Part shown: one piece after another, positions 17,679-24,397 of the stretch | How the letters are laid out: every line of letters begins with the position of its first letter | How positions within the stretch are numbered: the first letter of the stretch is position 1 | Source: an uncultured Lentisphaeria bacterium | Lineage (GTDB): Bacteria; Verrucomicrobiota; Lentisphaeria; Victivallales; Victivallaceae | NCBI GenBank assembly: GCA_937888615.1 | Contig: CALABZ010000157.1 | Location: 1-24,397, forward strand | Direction of reading: 5' to 3' | Length of the DNA stretch: 24,397 nucleotides | The notes under the pieces: generated by a model | What the model was told of the DNA's origin: nothing | Database searches by the model: none | Seen by the model: only the letters and a program-made list of their open reading frames with translations | Made by a program: the position numbers and the translations under genes

Positions 17679-18355
17679 AAAAGAATTTCACGCTCATCGA
17701 ACTCCTCGTTGTGATCGTGATTATCGCGATCCTCGCCTCAATGCTGCTGCCCGCGCTCAACAAAGCGCGCTACAAAGCGCGACAGACCACGTGCATCAAC
17801 AACCTGAAACAATTCGCCATCTTGACCATGAACTACCGCGACGACTACAACGACCGTTTCGTCCCGTGGATTTCGCGCCTGTTCCCTTCCTATACTCCCA
17901 CCACCGCCATTTACCACTGCCCTTTCGACGGCAATCCGCCGGACACGCCGCCCGAGGAATGGGCCACCCACCCACAAGGCAACACCAGTGAATTCGCCAA
18001 CGCCTACGACCGCCCCGGCAATGTGAGCTTGTACAGCCCCAACGGCAACGATCCGAACCCGGATGTCGAACGAATCAGTTATTTCTATGAATTCTCCGAG
18101 GCTCCCTGCAACTGGGCGGACGGCGGCGAGGGCGGCACCCGCACCTGGGAACAGGTCAAGCAGGCCTCCATGCGCACCGGTGTAAATATTTACACGAATC
18201 TACCGTTCTCAAAATCACTGAGCACGTTTCCGATGCTCCGCTGCCGCTGGCACGGTTCGGCGGCGCGCAACTACGCCCCGTACTTGAACCTTTCCGTACA
18301 GGGCAACTGTTTCTGGAGTCTGCTGGAATGGGAACAGGACGCCTGGCCGCTCTGA
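17675..18355 (+). CDS. Prepilin-type pseudopilin-like protein coupled to the GT2 gene
   Basis: The 226-residue protein begins MKKNFTLIELLVVIVIIAIL, a class III-like prepilin signal with mature Phe at residue 5, Glu at +5 and Asn instead of Gly at -1, and continues ASMLLPALNKARYKARQ and a CINNLKQF segment, the usual N-terminal half of these pseudopilins. The C-terminus lacks the H-X9-DG motif of the family; the corresponding region is WHGSAARNYAPYLNLSVQGN, a variant form. GGGAG about 9 bases upstream and the ATGA overlap with the preceding stop fix the start at 17675. An upstream in-frame extension within the GT2 gene is not coding. The coupling suggests the protein works with, or is modified by, the glycosyltransferase, but this is inference. 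Confidence 0.88.
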   Translation: MKKNFTLIELLVVIVIIAILASMLLPALNKARYKARQTTCINNLKQFAILTMNYRDDYNDRFVPWISRLFPSYTPTTAIYHCPFDGNPPDTPPEEWATHPQGNTSEFANAYDRPGNVSLYSPNGNDPNPDVERISYFYEFSEAPCNWADGGEGGTRTWEQVKQASMRTGVNIYTNLPFSKSLSTFPMLRCRWHGSAARNYAPYLNLSVQGNCFWSLLEWEQDAWPL

Positions 18356-18359
18356 CCGT

Positions 18360-19826
18360 CTATTTTTCGGCGATCATCCATTGTTCCGCCGGTGGATTCA
18401 CCGGGGAATTCAACCGGATATAATCGCGGATGCAATCCCGCATCAACGGGTCACTCGAACGGCTCTTGAGCTTGCGTTTCGAGGCGACTTTCTGGAGGAT
18501 CGGGAAGCGGTTCGAAATCAGCAGATAATTCGCCACCGCCAATTTGAAGGTGGCGTCATCCGGGACCGGGCGCATTTTTTCATCGTAGATTCCGGTCACA
18601 TTCTTTTTCCTATACTTGACTTTCAGCCCCTGAAAAACCGCCGTATAATAGCCCCGGTTGCCGGCAAGCTGTTCGTCGAGAATATCGCGAAGCTCGCCGG
18701 CGGTCACTTCGATCACCGCCACGGTGTTCTCGTAAGGCATAGCCTTGAACAAGTCATATTCGGTGACTCGCCCGTTCAAACTGATCCCGGTGCTGATGCT
18801 GAGCAACGCCAGATCCGCGCCGGTGCTCCGGCGCATGGCGGAAGCCATCAACAGTCCGGCCGGAGAGTTTAACTTATCACCTGCCGTTGTTCCGTCCCCT
18901 GTCGCCCAGGCACGACCAATCACTCGATTGCTGAATTCCCGGGTTTGCTTCAGGTAATCATCGAGCATGGCGGCAAGGGCCGGGTCCGGTTCGGCATTTT
19001 CCGGCACCGGCAGAAGGACGGAGGAGATCCGGTTCACCCGCCGCGCTTCGGAATCGTATTGTACTTCGATGCGTCCGAGTTCGCGAGCGTGGGAACCGAC
19101 CTGGGCGTACCAGGCGGAGCCGACTTTTTCGCCCGGCACGGCCTTGTGCGAATGCGCCCCGATGATCACGGAAATTTCCGGGAAATTTTTCGCCACATCG
19201 TAGACGGAAAAGTCGGCGGCATATTGGGGCGAGTGCATCGCCAATACGATCAGGTCGGGTTTTGCCGCCCGGATCTCCGGCATAATCGCGGCGATATCAT
19301 CAATAATCCCGCCGGAATGCGCCTGTAGTTCATCCGCGAACCGGATATCGTCGTGCATGTTCGGCAACGTCATGCCGATCACGGCGACTTTCAGCCCTGC
19401 CCGCTCGAACATTTTCCAGGAGGCGAACTCCGTTTTCCCGCCGGGCGTGACGAGATTTCCCGCCAACACCGCCCCGGTGAACTCCGCCGTACGTGTCCGC
19501 AATGCCGGGAAACCGAATTCCATGTCGTGATTGCCGACTACCCACACGTCGTACTTCAAGTCATTCAAGACCTTGACGGCCGAAGCGCCCTTGTCGAATG
19601 CCCCCTCCAGCGTCCCCTGCAACGTATCGCCGCAATCAATCAACAGCGTGTCCGCCGGATTGCGGAACTCGCGGCGAATCAGCGGAGCCAGCTTGAGCCA
19701 GCCCCCATCGCGGCTATTGAAATACGCATGGGTGTCGGAGGTATACAGGATCACCAGTTCGGCGGCGGATACCGACAGCGCGGCCAGCCACAACCCCAAT
19801 AAACCAATCAGGCATTTTTTCATCAT
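18360..19826 (-). CDS. Periplasmic UshA-like 5'-nucleotidase / metallophosphatase
   Basis: From the ATG at 19826 the protein has 488 residues with a signal peptide (MMKKCLIGLLGLWLAALSVS). The N-terminal dimetal phosphoesterase domain shows all core motifs: SDTHAY (Asp31, His33), CGDTLQG (Asp67), GNHD (99-101), MHS (His198) and GAHSH (His225, His227). The C-terminal domain (about 300-488) matches 5_nucleotid_C: NSPAGLLMASAMRRSTGADL and MPYENTVAVIEVTAGELRDIL are typical. Such enzymes hydrolyse nucleotides, UDP-sugars or related phosphate esters in the periplasm. AAGGAG lies 12 bases before the chosen ATG; an upstream in-frame start at 19889 would overlap the previous gene and hide the signal peptide. 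The gene follows the pilin-like gene by 38 bp in the same direction and converges with the pilin gene at 17675-18355, leaving only 4 bp between stops. Confidence 0.92.
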   Translation of the reverse strand: MMKKCLIGLLGLWLAALSVSAAELVILYTSDTHAYFNSRDGGWLKLAPLIRREFRNPADTLLIDCGDTLQGTLEGAFDKGASAVKVLNDLKYDVWVVGNHDMEFGFPALRTRTAEFTGAVLAGNLVTPGGKTEFASWKMFERAGLKVAVIGMTLPNMHDDIRFADELQAHSGGIIDDIAAIMPEIRAAKPDLIVLAMHSPQYAADFSVYDVAKNFPEISVIIGAHSHKAVPGEKVGSAWYAQVGSHARELGRIEVQYDSEARRVNRISSVLLPVPENAEPDPALAAMLDDYLKQTREFSNRVIGRAWATGDGTTAGDKLNSPAGLLMASAMRRSTGADLALLSISTGISLNGRVTEYDLFKAMPYENTVAVIEVTAGELRDILDEQLAGNRGYYTAVFQGLKVKYRKKNVTGIYDEKMRPVPDDATFKLAVANYLLISNRFPILQKVASKRKLKSRSSDPLMRDCIRDYIRLNSPVNPPAEQWMIAEK

Positions 19827-19864
19827 TCGGACGATCGACTCCTTAAAAATTGAAAATATATTCC

Positions 19865-20560
19865 TTATAGATAACTGTCGCCTCCCCATTCCTTGACGAA
19901 ATGACGGTTCTGATCGACCGTCCGGTCCCCGACGGTTTCGTCGAAGGAATGCGACGCGGCATGTCCATCGAAAAACAGATAATTGGAACTTTTATATCCA
20001 TGGCGTTCCTTTTCCAGCAGTCCTTCCCAAACCGAAGGCTCCTTGAACCCGCCATATCCCTGATGACTGAGCGCCGAGTCGTTACGGTCCCTTTCGCCGC
20101 CGCGCTCCGACAACAACACGTAACGGCTGAAATTCCGAACCTGGTTGCCGTAACTGTTGAACGCACACATGCCGTTGTAGATATAGCTCTGCCGTTTATC
20201 CCAGGTAGTTTTCAATCCGGTGTCGTCAAAACCGCTCTGTACCGCCGGATCGGTCGGACAACGCAGGTATTTGGGCTGCATACCGTGTTCTTCCAGGTAA
20301 GCGTACCAGGCGGTACATTGGTCGCCGGTGCGCTCCGGTGCGTTGTATTTGCCGCCGTGAACCGGCGGATAAACCGAATTCCAGGCATCGCAATAGGAGT
20401 TCATGCAAATGCCGCATTGTTTCAGGTTGCCTAAACAAAAGGTGCTCTTGCCTTTTTCGCGCGCCTTATTCAGCGCCGGCAACAGCATTCCGGCCAGGAT
20501 CGCGATGATCGCGATCACAACCAGGAGTTCAATGAGGGTAAAAAATCGGGGCGTTCTCAT
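19865..20560 (-). CDS. Prepilin-type pseudopilin-like protein
   Basis: The 231-residue product starts MRTPRFFTLIELLVVIAIIA, with mature Phe at residue 7, Glu at +5 and Phe instead of Gly at -1, followed by ILAGMLLPALNKAREKGK and CLGNLKQCG. Near the C-terminus HGYKSSNYLFFDGH is the family's H-X(n)-DG motif, here with ten rather than nine intervening residues. Six or more cysteines (including CMNSYCDAW and LRCPTD) may form disulfides outside the cell. The ATG at 20560 is chosen because it gives a short charged leader; GGGAG lies 12-13 bases upstream. In-frame codons extend to 20659 but cross a strong hairpin and are not protein-like. It lies 38 bp before the metallophosphatase gene, so the two are probably co-transcribed. 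Confidence 0.88.
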   Translation of the reverse strand: MRTPRFFTLIELLVVIAIIAILAGMLLPALNKAREKGKSTFCLGNLKQCGICMNSYCDAWNSVYPPVHGGKYNAPERTGDQCTAWYAYLEEHGMQPKYLRCPTDPAVQSGFDDTGLKTTWDKRQSYIYNGMCAFNSYGNQVRNFSRYVLLSERGGERDRNDSALSHQGYGGFKEPSVWEGLLEKERHGYKSSNYLFFDGHAASHSFDETVGDRTVDQNRHFVKEWGGDSYL

Positions 20561-20595
20561 TATAATCAAATTCTCCCATAAATAGTCCATAATCC

Positions 20596-20626
20596 GTGAC
20601 GCAACCGCACAGCGGTTATCCGTCAC
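20596..20626. repeat. 31-bp two-part palindrome (hairpin) upstream of the third pilin-like gene
   Basis: The sequence GTGACG-c-AACCGC-aca-GCGGTT-atc-CGTCAC contains two nested perfect 6-bp arm pairs around a 3-base loop. It lies 36 bp before the pilin-like start. No T-run follows it on either strand in the orientation needed for a terminator (six A residues follow it on the plus strand), so it is more likely an operator or a 5'-UTR or intercistronic RNA hairpin. Confidence 0.6.
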
Positions 20627-20668
20627 AAAAAAGAAAGCGTTTTCAGTGATGTGTAACATACGGACGGA

Positions 20669-21034
20669 TTACAGGGAGGGCGGCGCCCGGCAGTGCTCTG
20701 CGATCGGGGCCAAAAAGGGTAAATGCGATGGGGATACGGGAGAACGCTGGATGGAGCCGGAACCGCACCACCAGTCGGGAGGCGCGGTATTTACCGCTAT
20801 CAGCGTACCATTGCAGACCGGGCACAAATCGGAATGGTGCCTTTGAATATGGAAATAGGCGACGGAGCGAATCAGACCGTGTGTGTCAACGCTTGAAAGC
20901 GGAGCAAGCTGCTCCCCCTCGTCGTCGTCCGCATCATGGTGGACATATGGGTGGATCACACCGCTGAAAGCGAAAACCATCACTCCCAGCAGTAAAAATA
21001 AATTCGCGAATTTATTCCGGCCCGACACGTACAT
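20669..21034 (-). CDS. Small exported or membrane-anchored protein with His clusters and a CPVC motif
   Basis: This 121-residue hypothetical protein has an N-terminal hydrophobic segment (about residues 9-27, KFANLFLLLGVMVFAFSGVI) that acts as a signal peptide or anchor. Downstream are HPYVHHDADDDEGE (28-41), a His pair HIQRHH (62-67) and CPVC (71-74), which together could bind a metal ion or be redox active. I recognise no family. Support for it being real comes from the signal-like N-terminus, a good candidate promoter 33 bp upstream, and the absence of any longer gene on either strand. The start ATG has only a distant GGAG (13-14 bases upstream), so the start is uncertain. It lies 108 bp before the third pilin-like gene in the same direction. 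Confidence 0.55.
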   Translation of the reverse strand: MYVSGRNKFANLFLLLGVMVFAFSGVIHPYVHHDADDDEGEQLAPLSSVDTHGLIRSVAYFHIQRHHSDLCPVCNGTLIAVNTAPPDWWCGSGSIQRSPVSPSHLPFLAPIAEHCRAPPSL

Positions 21035-21066
21035 ACCTATTATTTTTCTCCAATGACCATTTAAAT

Positions 21067-21095
21067 AATATAATCAATAGGACACGGCATTGCAA
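21067..21095 (-). promoter_or_regulatory. Candidate promoter for the small His/Cys protein gene
   Basis: On the minus strand TTGCAA (21095-21090) and TATATT (21072-21067) are separated by exactly 17 bp, with 4 of 6 and 5 of 6 consensus matches. Transcription would start near 21060, about 26 bases before the ATG at 21034. It could also drive the downstream pilin-like and metallophosphatase genes. Confidence 0.5.
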
Positions 21096-21139
21096 TAAAT
21101 AGTTCCGGAATTATCTCTTTTTTATAAAAAAAGCAGCTT

Positions 21140-21850
21140 CTATAAATGATCAAGATCAATACCGAACATACCGCCGAGATCGTCGTTTTCCAGCGTGGTT
21201 TCGCCCTGCATGTCCCCGCTCCAGTCGCTATCCAGCAGTTCCTGACGGTCCACGCCGCGCAACAGGAAAAAAAGCTCCGGCTGTTCGTCCAGGCGGACGC
21301 CAACCCCGTACAGAACCGCCGCCAGGTGTTTGCACAAATCGGCCCAGTCGGGGCAGTCGCAAATCAATTTGATCTCGCCGTGCGCGGGAAACAACCCCGT
21401 TTCGGGATCGCAGAGCACTTCGATGATTTCCTGGGAAAGTTTGCCCTGCAACAGATCGATCAACGAGGAAATACGCCCGGCACAGGCTTTGCGGATGGCG
21501 TTCCAGCGCTCCGGGTCGAGTTTGTCGATCCGGATATGGATATGGTAAAGTTCGGAGCCAAGCACCAGCGCTTCGATCTCGCCCTCACGGATTTTCAGGT
21601 CCACCACCGCGCCCTGCCGCAGGTAACTGCGCCCGCGCGGCAGGCGACTCGCATAGTCTTGAAACGACTCGATATGCCGATTCCAGGCCTGTCCCCAGAA
21701 TGTTTTGGCGATGCTTCGGGCGGTAACGACGATCGGTTCCGGCTTCCCGCCACTGCGCTGCAACTTCGCCAACTGTTCCGCGGCCTGTTTTTTGCGTTCC
21801 GCCGCACTGATATAGCGCGGATAGTCGTCCTCGTCATAATCCATGGTCAT
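21140..21850 (-). CDS. SWIM zinc-finger protein
   Basis: The 236-residue protein has a SWIM-type zinc finger, CDCPDWADLCKH, with ligands Cys164, Cys166, Cys173 and His175 (CxC-x6-CxH). The N-terminal half (YISAAERKKQAAEQLAKL, then ARSIAKTFWGQAWNRHIESF and RLPRGRSYLRQGAVVDLKI) is the usual lead-in of bacterial SWIM family proteins, which are about this size and are often encoded beside SNF2-type helicases. SWIM domains are thought to bind DNA or protein; the actual role is unknown. The ATG at 21850 overlaps the upstream stop (ATGA) and has AGGAG 8 bases upstream, so it is translationally coupled to the membrane glycosyltransferase. No helicase gene is in the window, so the pairing here is unusual. 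The C-terminus is acidic. Confidence 0.88.
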   Translation of the reverse strand: MTMDYDEDDYPRYISAAERKKQAAEQLAKLQRSGGKPEPIVVTARSIAKTFWGQAWNRHIESFQDYASRLPRGRSYLRQGAVVDLKIREGEIEALVLGSELYHIHIRIDKLDPERWNAIRKACAGRISSLIDLLQGKLSQEIIEVLCDPETGLFPAHGEIKLICDCPDWADLCKHLAAVLYGVGVRLDEQPELFFLLRGVDRQELLDSDWSGDMQGETTLENDDLGGMFGIDLDHL

Positions 21851-23838
21851 CGCCTGTACTCCTCGCCGAGAATGAACTTGACATCGCTGTCGGACAAACG
21901 GTATCCAAGAATGGTGTCGCCGATGAAAAAAGCCGGTTCGGCCAAAACCAGTACGCGCCTCAGCGCCTCGAATCTCAAAAGCTGGAAATAATATGTATCC
22001 TTCAACAGTTTGTTCCGTTCCTGTTCGCTGAGCCCGTTCCATATGGCGTCTCCCATTTCAGCCTGCCGGTCGAGGAGAGTATAGAAACTTCGCTTGTACG
22101 CCTCAATCGTTTCCCGCGAGGGAGGCAACGGAATCCCAAGGCTCGAAACATTGATTCCCTGAAGCACGGTCGCGCTCACACAGTAAACGCCGCCTGTCAG
22201 TTCGTAAAATTTCCGGTCCACCTGCCCGCATACCGGCACCATGATTATGCGAAATGGAAACCCGGGCGCCATGTCCAGAAGATTGGAACCGAAATACGCA
22301 ATGTATACCCTGTCGGAACCATCCGTCGCAACGCCGCTTGCCTCCAACCCGGACTTTATCCGGTCGAAGTCCTGCCCCCAGTCGAATGAACTGTCCACGA
22401 GATGCCGGAATCCCTCCCGGCTCCCCCCGTAAAACGGGCTGAAATAGGACAATTGCGCGGAACCGGTCCGGGCCGCCTCCATGAAACAGTACACGGCAAG
22501 AAGCGGCGGGATGATCCTCACCATGCGTTTCGGACTCAAACGGAGTTGCTGGAATCCCGCGGCACAAATCAGGAACAGCCCGGGAAACGCGGGCATAAGA
22601 TGCCGAAACCCGATATTGAGATGTGAACCGAGCGCCGCCGCCAGATATACAATACTGAAAACCAGAAATGGCATAATGCATGACATTCGGAGTCTTCCGA
22701 ATCGTGTTCGCACGGAATATATGCAGATAATCACTCCGATAAGAATCGCGGCAATAATGGGCGGCGGGGTTTTCATCAGGAACGCCTGCGGGAAATACGA
22801 CCTGAAGCCGTTCATGGATACTTCCCCATTCAGGAAAGACCATCTAGCCCTCGAAAAATAGTATGTGTAAAGAAAACCGTAGATGAACCCTTCCGGCAAT
22901 AGCCTGTGTTCCGCCGCGAATCCGGCCGCCTGCTGGACAAACGATTCTCCCACATACTGCTGAAGCACTACTTTTCCGGTCGGACTCGCACCGTCATGAT
23001 ACATGCTGAATCGGAAGAAATACACCGCCCATATCGCCACCCAGACGATCAGGACAATCGCCGCCAGCGAAAGAGCGTATGCGGCGAGTTTCCGTCCGGC
23101 GCTCCCGCATTTGGCGGTCCGGAACGGAAGCGCGACTTTAAGCCGCGTCCTGAAAATCAGCATGTACAGAATCATGATCAGTACGACGAGCCCCAGCAGC
23201 ACCGCCGAATATTTCGAGATGCAAAGCAGGAACGACGCCCCCGCCGCGGCCAGCAATCGCATGATGGTAATCCGCCGGAGCAACGCTCCGTATGCGGCGC
23301 AGCTGGCGAAAAAAGCGAATGTCGCCGCCATGTCGGCGGTGGTCAGCGTACCATTCGACAGGAACAACGGAAAAAATGCGTAGAGCACAAATGTACAAAG
23401 CGCCGGAATTCTTCCGAAAAAACGTTTTGCGATGAAAAGAATCATCAGCCCCGTGATGATGTTGAGAAGCCCTATCGCCAGGCGTCCTTTCAGAAATACC
23501 GAACCGATTCCGGCCTCGCTAAGTGCCGGATACAGGACACGGCGCAATATGGTTGAATGGTGAATAGCCGCCATTTCCCGGGGCGGCGGAATTTTTATGT
23601 TCAGGTTTGGAAGGGCGGCAAGCGCCTGCGGAAATATTCCGCTTTCCGGATTCAGGATAAAATCATGGTTCTTCAGGTAACCGACGCCCCCCACCAGATG
23701 AATCGGCTCATCGACGGTCGGAGAGTTGTTCGCCGCGAACACAACCATCAGGCACAGTTGAAACAGGACGATCACAACAGCGGAAACAACGAAAACTTTC
23801 GCCGTCATCATGGACTTGGGAGGCGGTATCTGCATCAT
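21847..23838 (-). CDS. GT39/ArnT-like polytopic membrane glycosyltransferase
   Basis: The 663-residue protein has an N-terminal hydrophobic helix followed by TVDEPIHLVGG, whose Asp43-Glu44 correspond to the catalytic acidic pair in the first periplasmic loop of lipid-phosphate-sugar-dependent glycosyltransferases (GT39/GT83, PMT and ArnT relatives). About ten further membrane segments extend to residue 450, and HLNIGFRHLMPAFPGLFLIC followed by VDSSFDWGQD is characteristic of the Planctomycetes/Lentisphaerota branch of the family. The C-terminal 200 residues are predicted periplasmic. It would transfer a sugar from a polyprenyl carrier to a protein, lipid or glycan on the outer face of the inner membrane; the acceptor is unknown. 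The start at 23838 is chosen over internal ATGs at 23811 and 23808, but the binding site is weak (GGTAAG). Confidence 0.88.
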   Translation of the reverse strand: MMQIPPPKSMMTAKVFVVSAVVIVLFQLCLMVVFAANNSPTVDEPIHLVGGVGYLKNHDFILNPESGIFPQALAALPNLNIKIPPPREMAAIHHSTILRRVLYPALSEAGIGSVFLKGRLAIGLLNIITGLMILFIAKRFFGRIPALCTFVLYAFFPLFLSNGTLTTADMAATFAFFASCAAYGALLRRITIMRLLAAAGASFLLCISKYSAVLLGLVVLIMILYMLIFRTRLKVALPFRTAKCGSAGRKLAAYALSLAAIVLIVWVAIWAVYFFRFSMYHDGASPTGKVVLQQYVGESFVQQAAGFAAEHRLLPEGFIYGFLYTYYFSRARWSFLNGEVSMNGFRSYFPQAFLMKTPPPIIAAILIGVIICIYSVRTRFGRLRMSCIMPFLVFSIVYLAAALGSHLNIGFRHLMPAFPGLFLICAAGFQQLRLSPKRMVRIIPPLLAVYCFMEAARTGSAQLSYFSPFYGGSREGFRHLVDSSFDWGQDFDRIKSGLEASGVATDGSDRVYIAYFGSNLLDMAPGFPFRIIMVPVCGQVDRKFYELTGGVYCVSATVLQGINVSSLGIPLPPSRETIEAYKRSFYTLLDRQAEMGDAIWNGLSEQERNKLLKDTYYFQLLRFEALRRVLVLAEPAFFIGDTILGYRLSDSDVKFILGEEYRR

Positions 23839-23874
23839 CTTACCATCATTGTTATATTGTCATTGCACTTATGT

Positions 23875-23902
23875 AAAATATCAATCATCATTCTTTTTTC
23901 AA
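23875..23902 (-). promoter_or_regulatory. Candidate promoter for the GT39-like / SWIM operon
   Basis: On the minus strand TTGAAA (23902-23897, 5 of 6) and TATTTT (23880-23875, 4 of 6) are 16 bp apart, just past the terminator of the preceding gene and about 35 bp before the ATG at 23838. Confidence 0.35.
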
Positions 23903-23913
23903 AAGGCATTCAC

Positions 23914-23936
23914 AAAAATGCCGATTTTTCATCGGC
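23914..23936 (-). terminator. Rho-independent terminator overlapping the stop codon of the upstream gene
   Basis: On the minus strand GCCGAT-GAAAA-ATCGGC forms a perfect 6-bp stem with a 5-base loop followed by ATTTTT. The TGA stop (23931-23929) lies within it. A second hairpin, GGCATT-TTTGTG-AATGCC followed by TTTTG, starts in the 3' arm and is mutually exclusive with the first. Confidence 0.6.
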
Positions 23937-24397
23937 GCGGTATTTCCGCAAGCGTGAAGTCGGGCGAATCCCATATCACCTTGAGTTTACCGTTGGTCAG
24001 AAGAACGGAAAGGGCATTGCGAAACTTCTCCGTCCGCCCGAAAACCGCCGGATTATTATCGATCCCTTCGAGCCAGGAACCGACCATCACGTATTTCGCT
24101 CCCGAAGATTGCATCGTACTCAATATTTCGTCCTGTATCGCGCGGTCTGTCCCCTTCTCCGGCGGCGGCGTAAAAAAGCGCGCCTGATAAAACGGCGTGG
24201 CAATGAAGCAATCCAACGGACAATGCAGAATTTTACGGTCATAAAGAATCATGACCTTGTCTCCCGGCGCCGCCACCGAAGCCAGCTTTGAATACGCCAT
24301 ACATCTGGTGGGACCAAGCCTTGCAGCAAGGAGATTGTACGACGGAACTTCATTCAGGACAACCCGCCACGACATGATGTAATGCCGCACCCAGTTC
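23929..24397 (-). CDS. C-terminal part of a probable membrane glycosyltransferase (truncated by the window edge)
   Basis: The reading frame is open to the right edge, so the 5' end is missing; an apparent GTG at 24390 is within the coding sequence. The visible 156 residues begin in a short hydrophobic-aromatic stretch and continue DKVMILYDRK, AKYVMVGSW and VIWDSPDFTLAEIPRR, a soluble alpha/beta segment like the extracytoplasmic C-terminal end of GT39/ArnT-like or related GT-C membrane glycosyltransferases. The neighbouring GT39-like gene supports this, but the membrane part cannot be seen, so the family is tentative. Translation ends inside a terminator hairpin. Confidence 0.6.
   Translation of the reverse strand, partial: NWVRHYIMSWRVVLNEVPSYNLLAARLGPTRCMAYSKLASVAAPGDKVMILYDRKILHCPLDCFIATPFYQARFFTPPPEKGTDRAIQDEILSTMQSSGAKYVMVGSWLEGIDNNPAVFGRTEKFRNALSVLLTNGKLKVIWDSPDFTLAEIPRR

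Noticed and set aside
21117..21133. CTTTTTT-ATA-AAAAAAG inverted repeat after the SWIM gene
   Set aside because: The stem is nearly all A-T pairs without a GC core, so it is a weak terminator at best; it may reflect only AT-rich spacing.
1..24397. tRNA, rRNA, CRISPR, insertion sequences
   Set aside because: Intergenic gaps are short and contain no cloverleaf-like segments, direct-repeat arrays, transposase genes or terminal repeats that I could recognise.
21847..24397. Lipopolysaccharide or O-antigen gene cluster
   Set aside because: Only one certain and one partial membrane glycosyltransferase are seen, with no nucleotide-sugar synthesis, flippase or polymerase genes in the window.

Overview
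The window looks like a chromosomal segment of a PVC-superphylum bacterium, most likely Lentisphaerota (Victivallales-like). The reasons are three prepilin-type proteins carrying the FTLIELLVVIxIIAILA signature found in large paralogous sets in these genomes, a GntR/LacI-hybrid sugar regulator, and several very large, poorly characterised secreted proteins that look like polysaccharide-active enzymes. This assignment is inference from protein style, not from a marker gene. Sixteen protein-coding genes fill nearly all the sequence, the last one cut by the right edge. I see no RNA genes, insertion sequences or CRISPR arrays.

Layout. (1) 74-6639, minus strand: a compact cluster read right to left as prepilin-like protein, small secreted binding-module-like protein, 1340-residue secreted multidomain protein, GntR/LacI-type regulator. 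(2) 6798-9425, minus: a cytoplasmic GH20-fold-like (beta/alpha)8 protein behind a consensus-perfect promoter. (3) 9717-11120, plus: a lone FAD-dependent phytoene-desaturase-family oxidoreductase, convergent with (4) 11117-16017, minus: a translationally coupled pair, a GH5-like secreted hydrolase followed by a secreted protein with a PA14-like region and an SGNH-like C-terminus. (5) 16122-18355, plus: a membrane GT2 glycosyltransferase coupled by an ATGA overlap to a second prepilin-like protein; its promoter overlaps that of (4). (6) 18360-21034, minus: a small His/Cys-containing exported protein, a third prepilin-like protein and a periplasmic UshA-like metallophosphatase. (7) 21140-24397, minus: the end of one apparent membrane protein, a terminator, a GT39-like membrane glycosyltransferase, and a coupled SWIM zinc-finger protein.

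Theme. Most of the window concerns extracellular or envelope carbohydrate: two probable glycan-degrading loci, two or three membrane glycosyltransferases and an exported phosphohydrolase. Each of the three prepilin-like genes sits directly beside a secreted enzyme gene or a membrane glycosyltransferase. The recurring pairing is the most interesting system-level signal: the pseudopilins may be locus-specific surface or secretion components that work with their neighbouring enzymes. No pilus assembly genes (ATPase, prepilin peptidase, secretin) are present here, so this stays a hypothesis.
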